Assembly (NCBI RefSeq): GCF_003254575.1
Contig: NZ_QJUA01000041.1
Span: forward strand, 1 to 50,241
Length of the DNA stretch: 50,241 nt
From: Mycobacterium kyogaense
GTDB lineage: Bacteria > Actinomycetota > Actinomycetes > Mycobacteriales > Mycobacteriaceae
Direction: 5' to 3'
This document shows, piece after piece, positions 50,207-50,241 of this stretch. Each line of letters opens with the position of its first letter. Position 1 is the first letter of the stretch. The notes beneath the pieces were generated by a model that had not been told where the DNA came from, did not search any database, and saw only the letters and a program-made list of their open reading frames with translations. The position numbers and the translations under genes are program-made.

Positions 50207-50241
50207 GGGTAGCACCCGGTGGGTCCCGGCAGGGGCAGGCC
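50096..50241. repeat. 146-bp near-perfect palindrome at the right end of the window
   Basis: Bases 50096-50168 are repeated in reverse complement at 50169-50241; every position I compared across the axis matches except the central base pair. The left arm encodes the Pro-rich end of MceC and the right arm ends exactly at the last base of the window. The simplest reading is a fold-back artefact at a contig end; a real inverted duplication is possible. Confidence 0.85.

Noticed and set aside
1..50241. CRISPR arrays, tRNA or rRNA genes, insertion sequences and prophage
   Set aside because: No repeat-spacer pattern, cloverleaf, transposase, integrase or phage structural gene was found on either strand.

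Overview
The window is high-GC actinobacterial DNA and reads as a chromosome segment of a non-tuberculous, probably environmental, Mycobacterium/Mycolicibacterium. Gene order from 1 to about 36.6 kb follows the M. tuberculosis Rv1078-Rv1112 block (recalled from memory): pra, metB, greA, Rv1081c, mca, Rv1083, Rv1084, Rv1085c, uppS (Rv1086), coaA, glyA, desA2, phoH2, Rv1096, fum, glpX, Rv1100, Rv1101c, Rv1106c, xseB, xseA, Rv1109c, ispH, Rv1111c, ychF. Mycothiol chemistry (mca), a DesA2 desaturase, an F420/Ddn-family protein and an mce operon also point to mycobacteria. No tRNA, rRNA, IS element, prophage or CRISPR array was seen.

Into this backbone several genes absent from M. tuberculosis at this place are inserted: a GPP34 protein, a ketosteroid-isomerase-like protein, two membrane proteins (where M. 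tuberculosis carries PE/PE_PGRS genes), a DUF885 metallopeptidase-like protein, a dienelactone hydrolase, and a penicillin-binding lipoprotein. The largest insertion (23.4-28.2 kb) lies between the Rv1101c and Rv1106c homologues, where M. tuberculosis carries mazEF3. It holds an SDR, an SRPBCC protein and a tight minus-strand operon: sulfatase, HAD phosphatase, formylglycine-generating enzyme (FGE) and a 34-residue Cys/His-rich peptide. The last gene is joined to the FGE gene by an ATGA overlap. Because FGE is known to use copper, this metallothionein-like partner is the most novel system seen here.

From 36.6 to 43.9 kb lies an accessory stretch of small or weakly characterised genes: a heptad-repeat coiled-coil protein, a VOC protein, a Ddn-like protein, small membrane and secreted proteins, a Vgb-like propeller, a permuted NlpC/P60-like hydrolase, a class III adenylate cyclase with an unusual active site, a lipocalin-like protein and an alpha/beta hydrolase. 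From 44.0 kb to the end is a TetR regulator followed by yrbEA-yrbEB-mceA-mceB-mceC, the start of a lipid-import operon. The window stops in a 146-bp near-perfect palindrome that probably marks a contig-end fold-back and creates a false stop for mceC.

Expression signals: many genes have a TANNNT -10 box ending 6-8 bases before the chosen start codon, the leaderless layout typical of mycobacteria, and I used this to choose starts (metB, uppS, DUF885, glyA, desA2, phoAT, Rv1096 homologue, ispH, 3beta-HSD, TetR). A 48-codon gene overlapping phoH2 is the expected phoAT antitoxin partner. The 3beta-HSD gene has an exact match to the KstR cholesterol-repressor palindrome just upstream of its -10 box.
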